A stretch of 6,808 nucleotides of DNA from Conexibacter sp. (lineage in GTDB: Bacteria > Actinomycetota > Thermoleophilia > Solirubrobacterales > Solirubrobacteraceae). The notes under the pieces were generated by a model, which was not told where the DNA came from, searched no databases, and saw only the letters and a list, made by a program, of their open reading frames with translations. Every line of letters begins with the position of its first letter. Positions within the stretch are counted from its first letter, which is position 1. Both the position numbers and the translations under genes were made by a program. This document shows, in pieces, positions 1 through 5,578 of the stretch. The DNA lies in assembly GCA_025964055.1 (NCBI GenBank), contig JAOPZP010000363.1:1-6808 (forward strand). Direction: 5' to 3'.

Positions 1-765
1 CCCAAGCCGACCCGCTCCCGCGGCGTCGTGCGCGGCCGCGACGCCACGCCGCCGCGTGAGGTCACGCGCCCCGATCCGGGGCACTTCCTCTACGGCCGCA
101 ACCCGATCCGCGAGGCCATCCGCGCCGGCCGGCGTCCGGTCCACCGCGTGTGGGCGACGACGAGCGCGGCGCGCGAGCCGTGGCTGGAGGGCGTGCTGGT
201 CGAGGCGGCCGACGGCGACTGGCTGACCGAGCGCGCCGGCACCGACGCCCATCAGGGCCTGTGCGCCGACGTGGGGGAGTACCCCTACGTCGAGGGCGCG
301 GCGCTGCTGCAGGTGCCCAACCCGCTGATCGTCGCGCTCGACGAGGTGCAGGACCCCCAGAACCTGGGGGCGATCGCGCGGACCGCGGAGGCGGTCGGCG
401 CCACGGGCCTCGTCCTGCCGCGCCACCGCAGCGCCGAGGTGACCCCGGCGGCGGCCAAGGCCTCGGCCGGAGCCGTCGAGCACCTGCCGATCGCCCAGGT
501 CCGCAACATCGCCGACTTCCTGGGCGACGCCAAGGGCGCGGGCTGCTGGGTCTACGGCGCGGCGGCCAAGGGTGCGCCGTACCGGTCGCCCGACTACACC
601 GGCGGCGTGGTGCTCGTGATGGGCGCCGAGGGCAAGGGCCTGCGCCCGCGCGTGCAGCAGATGTGCGACGCGGTCGTCGCGCTCCCGCTGCGCGGGCGCA
701 TCGAGTCGCTGAACGTCTCGGCGGCCGCGGCGGCCCTGCTCTACGCGGTGATCGACGCCCGCTAG
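1..765 (+). CDS. rlmB: 23S rRNA 2'-O-ribose methyltransferase, RlmB/TrmH (SpoU) family, 5'-partial
   Basis: RlmB-type enzymes transfer a methyl group from S-adenosylmethionine to a ribose 2'-OH, in E. coli G2251 of 23S rRNA in the peptidyl-transferase loop. An L30e-like substrate-binding domain comes first (about 80-290; LYGRNPIREAI, then AHQGLCADV). The SPOUT knot methyltransferase domain follows, with its three signature motifs: DPQNLGAIARTAEAVGA (about 349-402), VMGAEGKGL (616-642) and LPLRGRIESLNVS (682-720). The reading frame is open to base 1. Bases 1-27 encode basic residues that resemble the Lys/Arg-rich N-terminal extension of actinobacterial RlmB, so the gene probably starts upstream; the GTG at 28 is an alternative start without a convincing ribosome binding site. 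It precedes a sigH-like gene, as in Firmicutes where rlmB lies just upstream of yacP-sigH. Family membership is very secure; the exact target nucleotide is inferred. Confidence 0.93.
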   Translation, partial: PKPTRSRGVVRGRDATPPREVTRPDPGHFLYGRNPIREAIRAGRRPVHRVWATTSAAREPWLEGVLVEAADGDWLTERAGTDAHQGLCADVGEYPYVEGAALLQVPNPLIVALDEVQDPQNLGAIARTAEAVGATGLVLPRHRSAEVTPAAAKASAGAVEHLPIAQVRNIADFLGDAKGAGCWVYGAAAKGAPYRSPDYTGGVVLVMGAEGKGLRPRVQQMCDAVVALPLRGRIESLNVSAAAAALLYAVIDAR

Positions 766-809
766 CGGCCGTTCCGACTCGCCGATGTCGCAAGAATCCC
801 TGCAATCTC

Positions 810-838
810 TTGACGGCAGTTCATAACTGTGGCAGGGT
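810..838 (+). promoter_or_regulatory. Candidate promoter of the sigH-like gene, with a dyad in the spacer
   Basis: TTGACG (810-815) and CAGGGT (833-838) are separated by 17 bases and resemble a housekeeping-sigma promoter (TTGACA, TAnnnT). The predicted transcription start is near 845, giving a leader of about 114 bases. The spacer holds the dyad CAGTT-CAT-AACTG (817-829), which could be a small operator. The -35 match is good and the -10 is weak in its first base. This is sequence inference only. Confidence 0.45.
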
Positions 839-854
839 CCCGCCCACATAACGG

Positions 855-882
855 TCGACCTGAGGTTGAGGACCTCGGTCGA
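855..882 (+). promoter_or_regulatory. Hairpin in the sigH leader
   Basis: TCGACC (855-860), a bulged T (861) and GAGGT (862-866) pair with ACCTC (872-876) and GGTCGA (877-882) around a 5-base loop. That is 11 pairs with one bulge. It lies about 10 bases after the predicted transcript start. No U-run follows, so it is not an intrinsic terminator; a role in mRNA stability or regulation is possible. Confidence 0.5.
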
Positions 883-932
883 GATACTTCAGATGGCGCC
901 AGGGGAGGAGTGCGCCACTGAGCTGATTCTCC

Positions 933-952
933 CTGCATTCGTGCAGAAAGGA
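933..952 (+). promoter_or_regulatory. Ribosome binding site of sigH with adjacent UUCG-loop hairpin
   Basis: AGAAAGGA (945-952) sits six bases before the GTG at 959 and decides that start. Directly upstream, CTGCA (933-937) and TGCAG (942-946) pair around a TTCG tetraloop, so the hairpin's right arm overlaps the first two bases of this Shine-Dalgarno region. A second purine-rich Shine-Dalgarno-like stretch at 901-910 lies in the loop of a 6-bp stem (894-899 with 912-917) but has no usable start codon after it. Confidence 0.6.
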
Positions 953-958
953 ACGCTC

Positions 959-1606
959 GTGGCTCGTCTCTCCTTCAACCCTCAAGGCCAGGTTCAGGTC
1001 GATGATGGGTATCTCATTGCACTAGCGAAGTCGGGCGACGCGATCGCCTACGACCGCATCGTGCGCCGGTACTACGGCTTCGTGCGCCTGAAGGCGTCGT
1101 CGTACTTCCTGGCCGGCGGCGACGCCGACGACCTCATCCAGGAGGGCCTCGTCGGCCTCTACAAGGCCGTCCGCGACTACCGGACCGACCGCGAGTCGAG
1201 CTTCCGCAACTTCGCCGAGCTGTGCATCACGCGGCAGATCATCACCGCGGTCAAGACCGCGACGCGCAACAAGCACACGCCGCTGAACCAGTACGTCTCG
1301 TTCTCGGCGTCGCCGGCCAGCGCGCAGGACGGCGAGCCGACGCTCGACGAGATCATCCCGGGCTCGCCCGTGCACGACCCGGTCAACCAGGTCATCAGCT
1401 CCGAGGAGCTGCGGTCGCTGGTCGACTGCCTCTCGACGGCGCTGTCGGAGCTCGAGTCCCGCGTCCTGTCGCTCTACCTCGACGGCTACAGCTACGAGCA
1501 GGTCGGCGAGCGCCTGGGCTGCGACACCAAGACGGTCGACAACGCCCTGCAGCGCGTCAAGCGCAAGGTCGGCACCCACCTGACCTCGCGCAACGTCCTG
1601 GCGTAG
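959..1606 (+). CDS. sigH: RNA polymerase sigma factor, SigH-like (sigma-70 family)
   Basis: This 215-residue protein directs RNA polymerase to alternative promoters. Sigma region 2 spans about residues 18-105: YFLAGGDADDLIQEGLVGLY is the core-binding and -10 recognition segment, followed by SSFRNFAELCITRQIITAVK. Region 4 spans about 160-208, with the helix-turn-helix YSYEQVGERLGCDTKTVDNA and then LQRVKRK. The FAELCITRQIITA and TVDNALQRVKRK blocks are almost those of Bacillus subtilis SigH, and the length matches (218 in Bacillus). The frame extends upstream to a TTG at 866, but I chose GTG 959. It has a well-spaced AGAAAGGA site, homology begins here, and 866-958 has codon use unlike the gene. 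Synteny with rlmB supports SigH orthology. Its regulon cannot be read from the sequence; sporulation is not known in the suspected host group, so another stationary-phase or developmental role is likely. Confidence 0.9.
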   Translation: MARLSFNPQGQVQVDDGYLIALAKSGDAIAYDRIVRRYYGFVRLKASSYFLAGGDADDLIQEGLVGLYKAVRDYRTDRESSFRNFAELCITRQIITAVKTATRNKHTPLNQYVSFSASPASAQDGEPTLDEIIPGSPVHDPVNQVISSEELRSLVDCLSTALSELESRVLSLYLDGYSYEQVGERLGCDTKTVDNALQRVKRKVGTHLTSRNVLA

Positions 1607-1633
1607 CGCGCCCCGACCTGCTGTGATCGCCCT

Positions 1634-2017
1634 GTGATCCTCGCCAGCTTCTCCGTCGTCCTCGGCATCGTCGTGGGCGTGATCGTCGTCCTCGCCGTCC
1701 TGCTGTTCGTCGGCGGCTACGTCGCCAACGCCCGCCGGCAGCCCCACCTCGACGAGCGCCTCGGCGCCCAGATCGCCGCCGCCGACGCGGCACTGGCCGA
1801 CGCCCGCGCGGAGGACCGAGGCTGGGACCGCGCGACGATCGAGGCCGCGGCGCGGGCCGCGATCGCCCCCCGCGAGGCCCGCGAGCTGCAGCTCGTGCAG
1901 GTCCTCGACCGGCCCGGGACCGACGCCGACCAGGCCGTGTTCCACGTCGTCGGCGCCGACGGCCAGGAGAGCACCGTGACCCTCGGGCGCCGCGACGGCG
2001 CCTGGGTCGCCGTCTAG
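1634..2017 (+). CDS. Small single-pass membrane protein of unknown function
   Basis: This 127-residue protein is not one I recognise as a named family. Residues 3-28 form one strongly hydrophobic segment rich in Val, Leu, Ile and Gly, followed by a basic ANARRQ stop-transfer sequence. The topology is probably N-terminus out and C-terminus in the cytoplasm. The rest is an Ala/Arg/Glu-rich helical stretch (about 38-83) and then a short, probably beta-rich end (about 85-127: LQLVQVLDRPG, AVFHVVGADGQESTVTLGRRDGAWVAV). It begins at GTG only 27 bases after sigH, with no clear terminator between, so cotranscription is likely. No convincing Shine-Dalgarno is visible. Its TAG overlaps the stop of the convergent tetR gene in the shared bases CTAG (2014-2017). 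Codon bias matches its neighbours, which supports a real gene. The function is unknown. Confidence 0.72.
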   Translation: MILASFSVVLGIVVGVIVVLAVLLFVGGYVANARRQPHLDERLGAQIAAADAALADARAEDRGWDRATIEAAARAAIAPREARELQLVQVLDRPGTDADQAVFHVVGADGQESTVTLGRRDGAWVAV

Positions 2018-2658
2018 ACGCGCTTCGGCCGGCCGGCCGTCAGGCCGACCAGCAGCGCCCGCAGCACGCCGCGCAGCTCGTCGCCCTCGAGCGGCGCGTG
2101 GCCGGAGGCCAGCAGGCGCAGCCGCAGGCCGTCGATCGCGCAGACCAGCAGGATCCCGGACGTGCGGACGTCGGACGCGCCGAGGCTGCGCATGGCGGTC
2201 TCCGACAGGTCGTCGGTGCCGTCCTTCCAGGCCTGCAGGATCTCGCGGGCCTCGGGACGCCGGGCCGCCTCGAGCTGCAGCTGGTACTGGGCGAGCATCG
2301 CGACGCGCCCCGCCGGCGTGAGCTGCTCCTCGATCCACGCGGCGAGCGCCTCGGTGGTCTCGTCGAGGTCGGCGACCGCGTCCCCGAGCGCCGCGCGCCG
2401 CTCGCGTAGGCGCTCGATCTCGCGCTCGGCGAGCGTCCGCAGCGCCTCGTGGATCAGCTCGTCCTTGGAGCGGAAGTAGTAGCTCGTCGACGCCGCCGGG
2501 ACGCCGGCCGCCGCGGCGACCGCGCGATGCGTGACGCCGTCGATGCCCTGCGCGCCGATGAGGTCGATCGCGGCGTCCAGCAGCTCGGCCCGGCGGCGCT
2601 CGCCGCGGGCGTCGCGCCGCCCGCGCGGCAGGGCGGGCGGAGAGGGCTGGGCGACCAT
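2014..2658 (-). CDS. TetR/AcrR-family transcriptional regulator
   Basis: This 214-residue repressor-type protein is read on the minus strand. The N-terminal TetR DNA-binding domain covers about residues 20-70: AELLDAAIDLIGAQGIDGVT, then the helix-turn-helix AVAAAAGVPAASTSYYFRSK and DELIHEAL. The C-terminal all-helical region (about 80-214) would be the dimerisation and ligand-binding domain; its ligand is not evident. The frame is open back to 2772, but ATG 2658 is preferred because the upstream extension runs through the palindrome and promoter region and does not look like TetR sequence. A TACGGT -10 lies exactly seven bases before this ATG, so the message may be leaderless. It diverges from the copper oxidase operon with 112 bases between start codons, the usual layout of a TetR regulator controlling itself and its divergent neighbour. 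Family call certain, target inferred. Confidence 0.9.
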   Translation of the reverse strand: MVAQPSPPALPRGRRDARGERRRAELLDAAIDLIGAQGIDGVTHRAVAAAAGVPAASTSYYFRSKDELIHEALRTLAEREIERLRERRAALGDAVADLDETTEALAAWIEEQLTPAGRVAMLAQYQLQLEAARRPEAREILQAWKDGTDDLSETAMRSLGASDVRTSGILLVCAIDGLRLRLLASGHAPLEGDELRGVLRALLVGLTAGRPKRV

Positions 2659-2665
2659 GGGCGCC

Positions 2666-2694
2666 ACCGTACAGAACTGCTGTGCAAATGTCTT
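2666..2694 (-). promoter_or_regulatory. Candidate tetR promoter giving a leaderless message
   Basis: Read on the minus strand, AAGACA (2694-2689) and TACGGT (2671-2666) are 17 bases apart, and the -10 ends seven bases before the ATG at 2658. Transcription would therefore begin at or next to the start codon, and no Shine-Dalgarno is visible. Leaderless mRNAs are common in actinobacteria. The -35 matches TTGACA at four of six positions and touches the operator palindrome. Confidence 0.45.
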
Positions 2695-2709
2695 GGACAA
2701 CTGTCCAAG
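2692..2709. promoter_or_regulatory. 18-bp perfect palindrome, probable TetR operator
   Basis: CTTGGACA (2692-2699) and TGTCCAAG (2702-2709) are exact reverse complements around the two bases AC. Size and symmetry fit a TetR-family operator. It covers the candidate -35 of the rightward operon promoter (2693-2698) and overlaps the -35 of the leftward tetR promoter (2689-2694), so a bound dimer would block both. Binding by the adjacent TetR is inferred from position. Confidence 0.72.
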
Positions 2710-2722
2710 TCCTGTGTAGGCT
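2693..2722 (+). promoter_or_regulatory. Candidate promoter of the copper oxidase operon
   Basis: TTGGAC (2693-2698) and TAGGCT (2717-2722) are 18 bases apart. The predicted start near 2729 gives a leader of about 41 bases before the ATG at 2771. The -35 lies inside the 18-bp palindrome, which would make the promoter repressible. No good Shine-Dalgarno is seen before the oxidase ATG. Confidence 0.5.
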
Positions 2723-2770
2723 GGCGCCGCTCCCGGGGCAGCGACGGTCCAGATCCCGGCAGCCGCTTCC

Positions 2771-3862
2771 ATGACGCCGGATCCGCTCGATCAGCTCGAC
2801 CCCACCCTCGGCCGCCGCCGCTTCCTGCAGGTCAGCGCGGCCGGCGCGTTCCTGTGCACCATCGGCAGCGAGCGCGTCGCCGTCGCGCGCCGCGGGGACG
2901 CCGCCAAGGCCGACGCCGCGGCCGCCCGCATCGCGCGGCCGAAGGCCAGGGCGGCGGCCGCCGAGCCGACCGAGTCCCAGACCTACGTCACGCCGCAGCC
3001 GCAGCCGGGCGGGCAGAAGGTCGAGTACTGGATCCAGGCCACGACGGCGCGCTGGACGATCGTGCCGACCAAGCGCGACGACTGGCACGGCGTGGCGCAG
3101 CCTGGCGGCTCGACGTTCACCGCGGTCGTCTACCAGCAGATGACCGAGGGCTTCGCGGCGGCGTTCGGCCCCGCGGCGATGCCCGGGCCGACGCTCCACG
3201 CGGAGGTCGGCGACACGCTCGTCGTGCACTTCCGCAACAACTTGGGCGACCTCAAGCAGGCCGTCACGATGCACCCGCACGGGGTCAAGTACAACCCCGA
3301 GTACGACGGCGTGTACCTCGGTGACTACACCCGCGCCGGCGGCTTCATCGCCCCCGGCGAGGAGTTCACCTACACCTGGGAGTGCGTTCCCGAGAGCGTC
3401 GGCGCGTGGCCGTACCACGACCACGGCCCCAACCACACGCTGAACACGTTCCGCGGGATGTTCGGCTCGCTGGTGATCCGCCCCAAGGGCGAGGCCGTCC
3501 CGATCTTCGAGAAGTCGTTGTTCCTGCACCAGCTGCAGCCGCCGGTGACGGGCCTCAAGCGCTCCTACCAGTGCATCAACGGCCGCGCGTTCGCCGGCAA
3601 CACCCCGACCATTCGGGTGAAGGTCGGCCAGGAGGTCGCCCTGCACGTGTTCGGGATGGACAACAACTTCCATGACTTCCACATCCACGGCCACCGTTGG
3701 AAGGACGCCTCGGGGGCGTTCGTCGACACGCCCACCGTCGGTCCGAACGAGACCACGTCGGTGCGCTTCGTCGAGGACAACCCGGGGCGGTGGCTCTACC
3801 ACTGCCACGTCTTCTCGCATCAGGACGCGGGGATGGCCGGCTGGTACCTCGTCGAGCAGTAG
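2771..3862 (+). CDS. Tat-exported two-domain multicopper oxidase (laccase-like)
   Basis: This 363-residue enzyme should oxidise a substrate at a type 1 copper and reduce O2 to water at a trinuclear cluster outside the membrane. A twin-arginine signal (GRRRFLQVSAAGAF, about residues 14-27) suggests export after folding, followed by an Ala/Arg/Lys-rich linker to about residue 65. Cupredoxin domain 1 (about 75-245) carries H168-P-H170-G and YH216-D-H218-G but no Cys before its second pair, so it lacks a type 1 site. Domain 2 (about 250-363) carries H301, H304-I-H306-G and H344-C345-H346 followed by H350 and M355. Thus the type 1 ligands are H301, C345, H350 and M355, and all eight cluster histidines are present. 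This is the 'type B' arrangement of small bacterial laccases. It is first in an operon with a beta-helix protein and a cupredoxin and is probably controlled by the divergent TetR. The substrate is unknown. Confidence 0.9.
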   Translation: MTPDPLDQLDPTLGRRRFLQVSAAGAFLCTIGSERVAVARRGDAAKADAAAARIARPKARAAAAEPTESQTYVTPQPQPGGQKVEYWIQATTARWTIVPTKRDDWHGVAQPGGSTFTAVVYQQMTEGFAAAFGPAAMPGPTLHAEVGDTLVVHFRNNLGDLKQAVTMHPHGVKYNPEYDGVYLGDYTRAGGFIAPGEEFTYTWECVPESVGAWPYHDHGPNHTLNTFRGMFGSLVIRPKGEAVPIFEKSLFLHQLQPPVTGLKRSYQCINGRAFAGNTPTIRVKVGQEVALHVFGMDNNFHDFHIHGHRWKDASGAFVDTPTVGPNETTSVRFVEDNPGRWLYHCHVFSHQDAGMAGWYLVEQ

Positions 3863-3866
3863 GAGG
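3861..3866 (+). promoter_or_regulatory. Strong ribosome binding site overlapping the oxidase stop codon
   Basis: AGGAGG (3861-3866) lies seven bases before GTG 3874, and its first two bases are the last two of the oxidase TAG. This fixes the beta-helix start at 3874 and implies translational coupling. Confidence 0.85.
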
Positions 3867-3873
3867 AGTTCCC

Positions 3874-5199
3874 GTGTCACATGCCAGGTCCATCGTCGCG
3901 TCGGTCACCGTCCTGGTGGCCTCGCTGGCGTTCGTGCCGATCGCCTCCGCGGTCGACTACCCGCCGCCCAGCAAGCCGGGCAGCGGCGCCAACGCCAAGC
4001 CCAAGGGCCCGTTCCGCACGCTGAAGGTGTGCAAGGGCGCCAAGAAGTCCTGCTTCCCCACGATCCAGGCGGCCGTCAACGAGGCCAAGCCGGGCGAGAC
4101 CATCAGGGTCGCTCACGGCACGTACAAGGAAGGCGTCAAGATCGCGGGCGTCGGCAAGCGCTTCATCAAGCTGATCGGCGATCCGAAGGCTCCCGGCAAG
4201 GTCATCCTCGAGGGCAAGGGCGCCAAGGGCGCCAACGGCGTTCAGATCAACGGCGCCAACGAGGTCACGGTCAACGGCTTCCAGGCCCAGCACTACAAGG
4301 CCAACGGCTTCTTCGCGGTCAACGTCAACGGCTACACGTTCACCAACTTGAAGGCCTTCCTGGTCGGCGTCTACGGCGTGTACGCCTTCAACGCGGTCGG
4401 CGGAACCATCACCGACTCCGAGGCCGCGTGGAACAGCGACGCGGGCTTCTACATCGGCCAGACCCCGCCGCAGGCCAAGCCGGTCCGCTCGATCGTGCGC
4501 AACATCAAGTCCTACGCGAACGTCCTGGGCTGGTCCGGGACCAACATGCGCTACGTGACCATCACGAAGTCGAAGTTCTACAACAACGGCACGGGCGTCG
4601 TCCCCAACGCGCTGAGCTCCGAGAAGTACGCGCCGGCCGAGGAGAACGTCATCACCGACAACGACATCTTCTGGAACAACTTCAACTACTACGCCGGCGC
4701 GCCGTTCAAGGTCCGTCCGCCGGCCGCGGACTCCACCGCCTACCCGGTGGGCGTCGGCGTGCTGCTGTTCGGCGGTCGCCACAACCGGGTCGAGAACAAC
4801 CGGGTCTACGGCAACTGGCTGATGGGCGCGGGCATGATCCAGCAGTTCCTGCTGACCAAGGTGCCGGCGGCGATGGACCTCGTCGGCAACTCGATCTCCA
4901 ACAACCAGATGGGGCTCGACGGCGCCGACCTCAACGGTCGCGACCTGGGCTACGACGGCAACGGGAGCGACAACTGCCTCAGCGGCAACACCGGCGCGGC
5001 GGTCACCGTCCCCGCCGACGCGTCGACGATGCCGGCGTGCCCGTTCACCGGCGCCAACGCGTTCTCGGGCGACGTCCAGAAGCAGCTCATCGACTGGGCG
5101 CTGGACGGCACGCACGAGGCGTTCCTGGTCAAGCACGACCACGCCCCGCAGCCGGGCATCACGCCGCTGGACCACTACGTGGCGGGCACCGTCAAGTGA
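3874..5199 (+). CDS. Secreted right-handed parallel beta-helix protein (NosD/pectate-lyase-like fold)
   Basis: This 441-residue protein has a Sec signal peptide (residues 1-26, hydrophobic core IVASVTVLVASLAFVPIA, predicted cut after ASA). A Lys/Pro/Gly-rich segment follows, then the entry motif of many beta-helix proteins: FPTIQAAVNEAKPGETIRVA with HGTYKEGV (about 61-91). Repeated rungs run from about 95 to 380, with recurring Asn-Gly and small/aliphatic turns such as GVQINGANEVTVNGF, VTITKSKFYNNGTGV and NRVENNRVYGNW. Cys53/Cys60 and Cys368/Cys389 may form disulfides. The C-terminal end holds H421-D-H423 and H434, a possible metal site. No pectate-lyase or glycosidase catalytic set is recognisable, so it may bind rather than cleave. 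It is coupled to the oxidase upstream and overlaps the cupredoxin start downstream. NosD, another beta-helix protein, works in copper-enzyme maturation; a similar role here is speculation. Confidence 0.85.
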   Translation: MSHARSIVASVTVLVASLAFVPIASAVDYPPPSKPGSGANAKPKGPFRTLKVCKGAKKSCFPTIQAAVNEAKPGETIRVAHGTYKEGVKIAGVGKRFIKLIGDPKAPGKVILEGKGAKGANGVQINGANEVTVNGFQAQHYKANGFFAVNVNGYTFTNLKAFLVGVYGVYAFNAVGGTITDSEAAWNSDAGFYIGQTPPQAKPVRSIVRNIKSYANVLGWSGTNMRYVTITKSKFYNNGTGVVPNALSSEKYAPAEENVITDNDIFWNNFNYYAGAPFKVRPPAADSTAYPVGVGVLLFGGRHNRVENNRVYGNWLMGAGMIQQFLLTKVPAAMDLVGNSISNNQMGLDGADLNGRDLGYDGNGSDNCLSGNTGAAVTVPADASTMPACPFTGANAFSGDVQKQLIDWALDGTHEAFLVKHDHAPQPGITPLDHYVAGTVK

Positions 5200-5570
5200 C
5201 GGGCCGCCGGGCGCTCATGGCGCTGACGGGCGCCGCGGCAGTTGCCGCGGCGCCCGCCCTGGCGGTCGCGGCGACGTCGTCGGTGGGCAAGACCCGCAAC
5301 GTGTCGGTCAACGACAACTACTACGGGCCGTCCAAGCTCACGGTCCACGTCGGCGACACGGTGAACTGGCGCTGGAGCGAGCAGGAGACCGACGTCCACG
5401 ACGTGGCCCTCAAGACGGGGCCCAAGGGCGTCAAGAAGTTCGCATCCGAGCCGCTGGCCGCCGGCGAGACCTTCAAGCGCAAGCTCACCAGGGCCGGGAC
5501 GTACAAGATCATCTGCACCTTCCACGAGGAAGAGATGAAGATGACGATCACCGTCAAGAAGCGGCCGTAG
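5196..5570 (+). CDS. Small exported cupredoxin (plastocyanin/amicyanin-like blue copper protein)
   Basis: This 124-residue protein has a short N-terminal export signal with a twin arginine (TGRRALMALTGAAAVAAAPA, residues 2-21; mature end near 26). One cupredoxin domain covers about 30-124: SVNDNYYGPSKLTVHVGDTV, then WRW, then the first copper ligand in DVHDVAL (His68), and the ligand loop C107-T-F-H110-E-E-E-M114-K-M. Cys107, His110 and a Met (114, or less likely 116) complete a type 1 copper site. The Cys-x2-His-x3-Met spacing differs from the usual x2 (amicyanin) or x4 (plastocyanin). GTG 5196 overlaps the beta-helix TGA in GTGA, so translation is coupled. A role as electron donor, acceptor or copper carrier for the multicopper oxidase is inferred from the operon. 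The frame is open far upstream, but that part is a shadow of the beta-helix gene. Confidence 0.88.
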   Translation: MTGRRALMALTGAAAVAAAPALAVAATSSVGKTRNVSVNDNYYGPSKLTVHVGDTVNWRWSEQETDVHDVALKTGPKGVKKFASEPLAAGETFKRKLTRAGTYKIICTFHEEEMKMTITVKKRP

Positions 5571-5576
5571 GGCCGC
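5561..5576 (+). promoter_or_regulatory. Short GC hairpin at the cupredoxin-tag junction
   Basis: GCGGCC (5561-5566) and GGCCGC (5571-5576) pair around GTAG, spanning the cupredoxin stop codon and the weak AGGG Shine-Dalgarno of the next gene (5569-5572). There is no U-run, so it is not a convincing terminator. It could lower tag translation unless ribosomes arrive from upstream. Confidence 0.4.
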
Positions 5577-5578
5577 TC

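Noticed and set aside
759..768. Palindrome CCGCTAGCGG at the rlmB stop codon
   Set aside because: Ten bases with no loop and no T-run; neither a terminator nor a convincing operator.
866..958. Upstream extension of the sigH frame to a TTG at 866
   Set aside because: The GTG at 959 has a well-spaced Shine-Dalgarno and begins where SigH homology begins. The extension has atypical codons and overlaps the leader hairpin.
1621..1639. Direct repeat CTGTGATC (1621-1628 and 1632-1639), with a four-codon GTG frame ending at the next GTG
   Set aside because: Too short to separate from chance, and no ribosome site precedes either GTG.
2659..2772. N-terminal extension of the TetR frame to 2772
   Set aside because: It would run through the palindrome and promoters into the first codon of the oxidase gene, and its sequence is unlike TetR proteins. 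ATG 2658 has a leaderless -10 in place.
3697..3873. Extension of the beta-helix frame back into the oxidase gene
   Set aside because: These bases encode the oxidase copper-binding domain in another frame. GTG 3874 has an AGGAGG site and starts a proper signal peptide.
1022..3880. A 952-codon open frame on the minus strand, and another of 432 codons at 3877-5175
   Set aside because: Both lie opposite clear protein genes (sigma factor, multicopper oxidase, beta-helix). They arise from GC-rich third codon positions; their translations are low-complexity Arg/Ala/Val/Asp runs with no family match.
3672..5195. Long frame in register with the cupredoxin, upstream of 5196
   Set aside because: It is a shadow of the beta-helix gene, Arg/Gln/Gly-rich low complexity. 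The cupredoxin signal peptide starts at GTG 5196.
5561..5576. Intrinsic terminator between the cupredoxin and tag
   Set aside because: The stem is only six pairs and has no following T-run, and the next start is three bases away.
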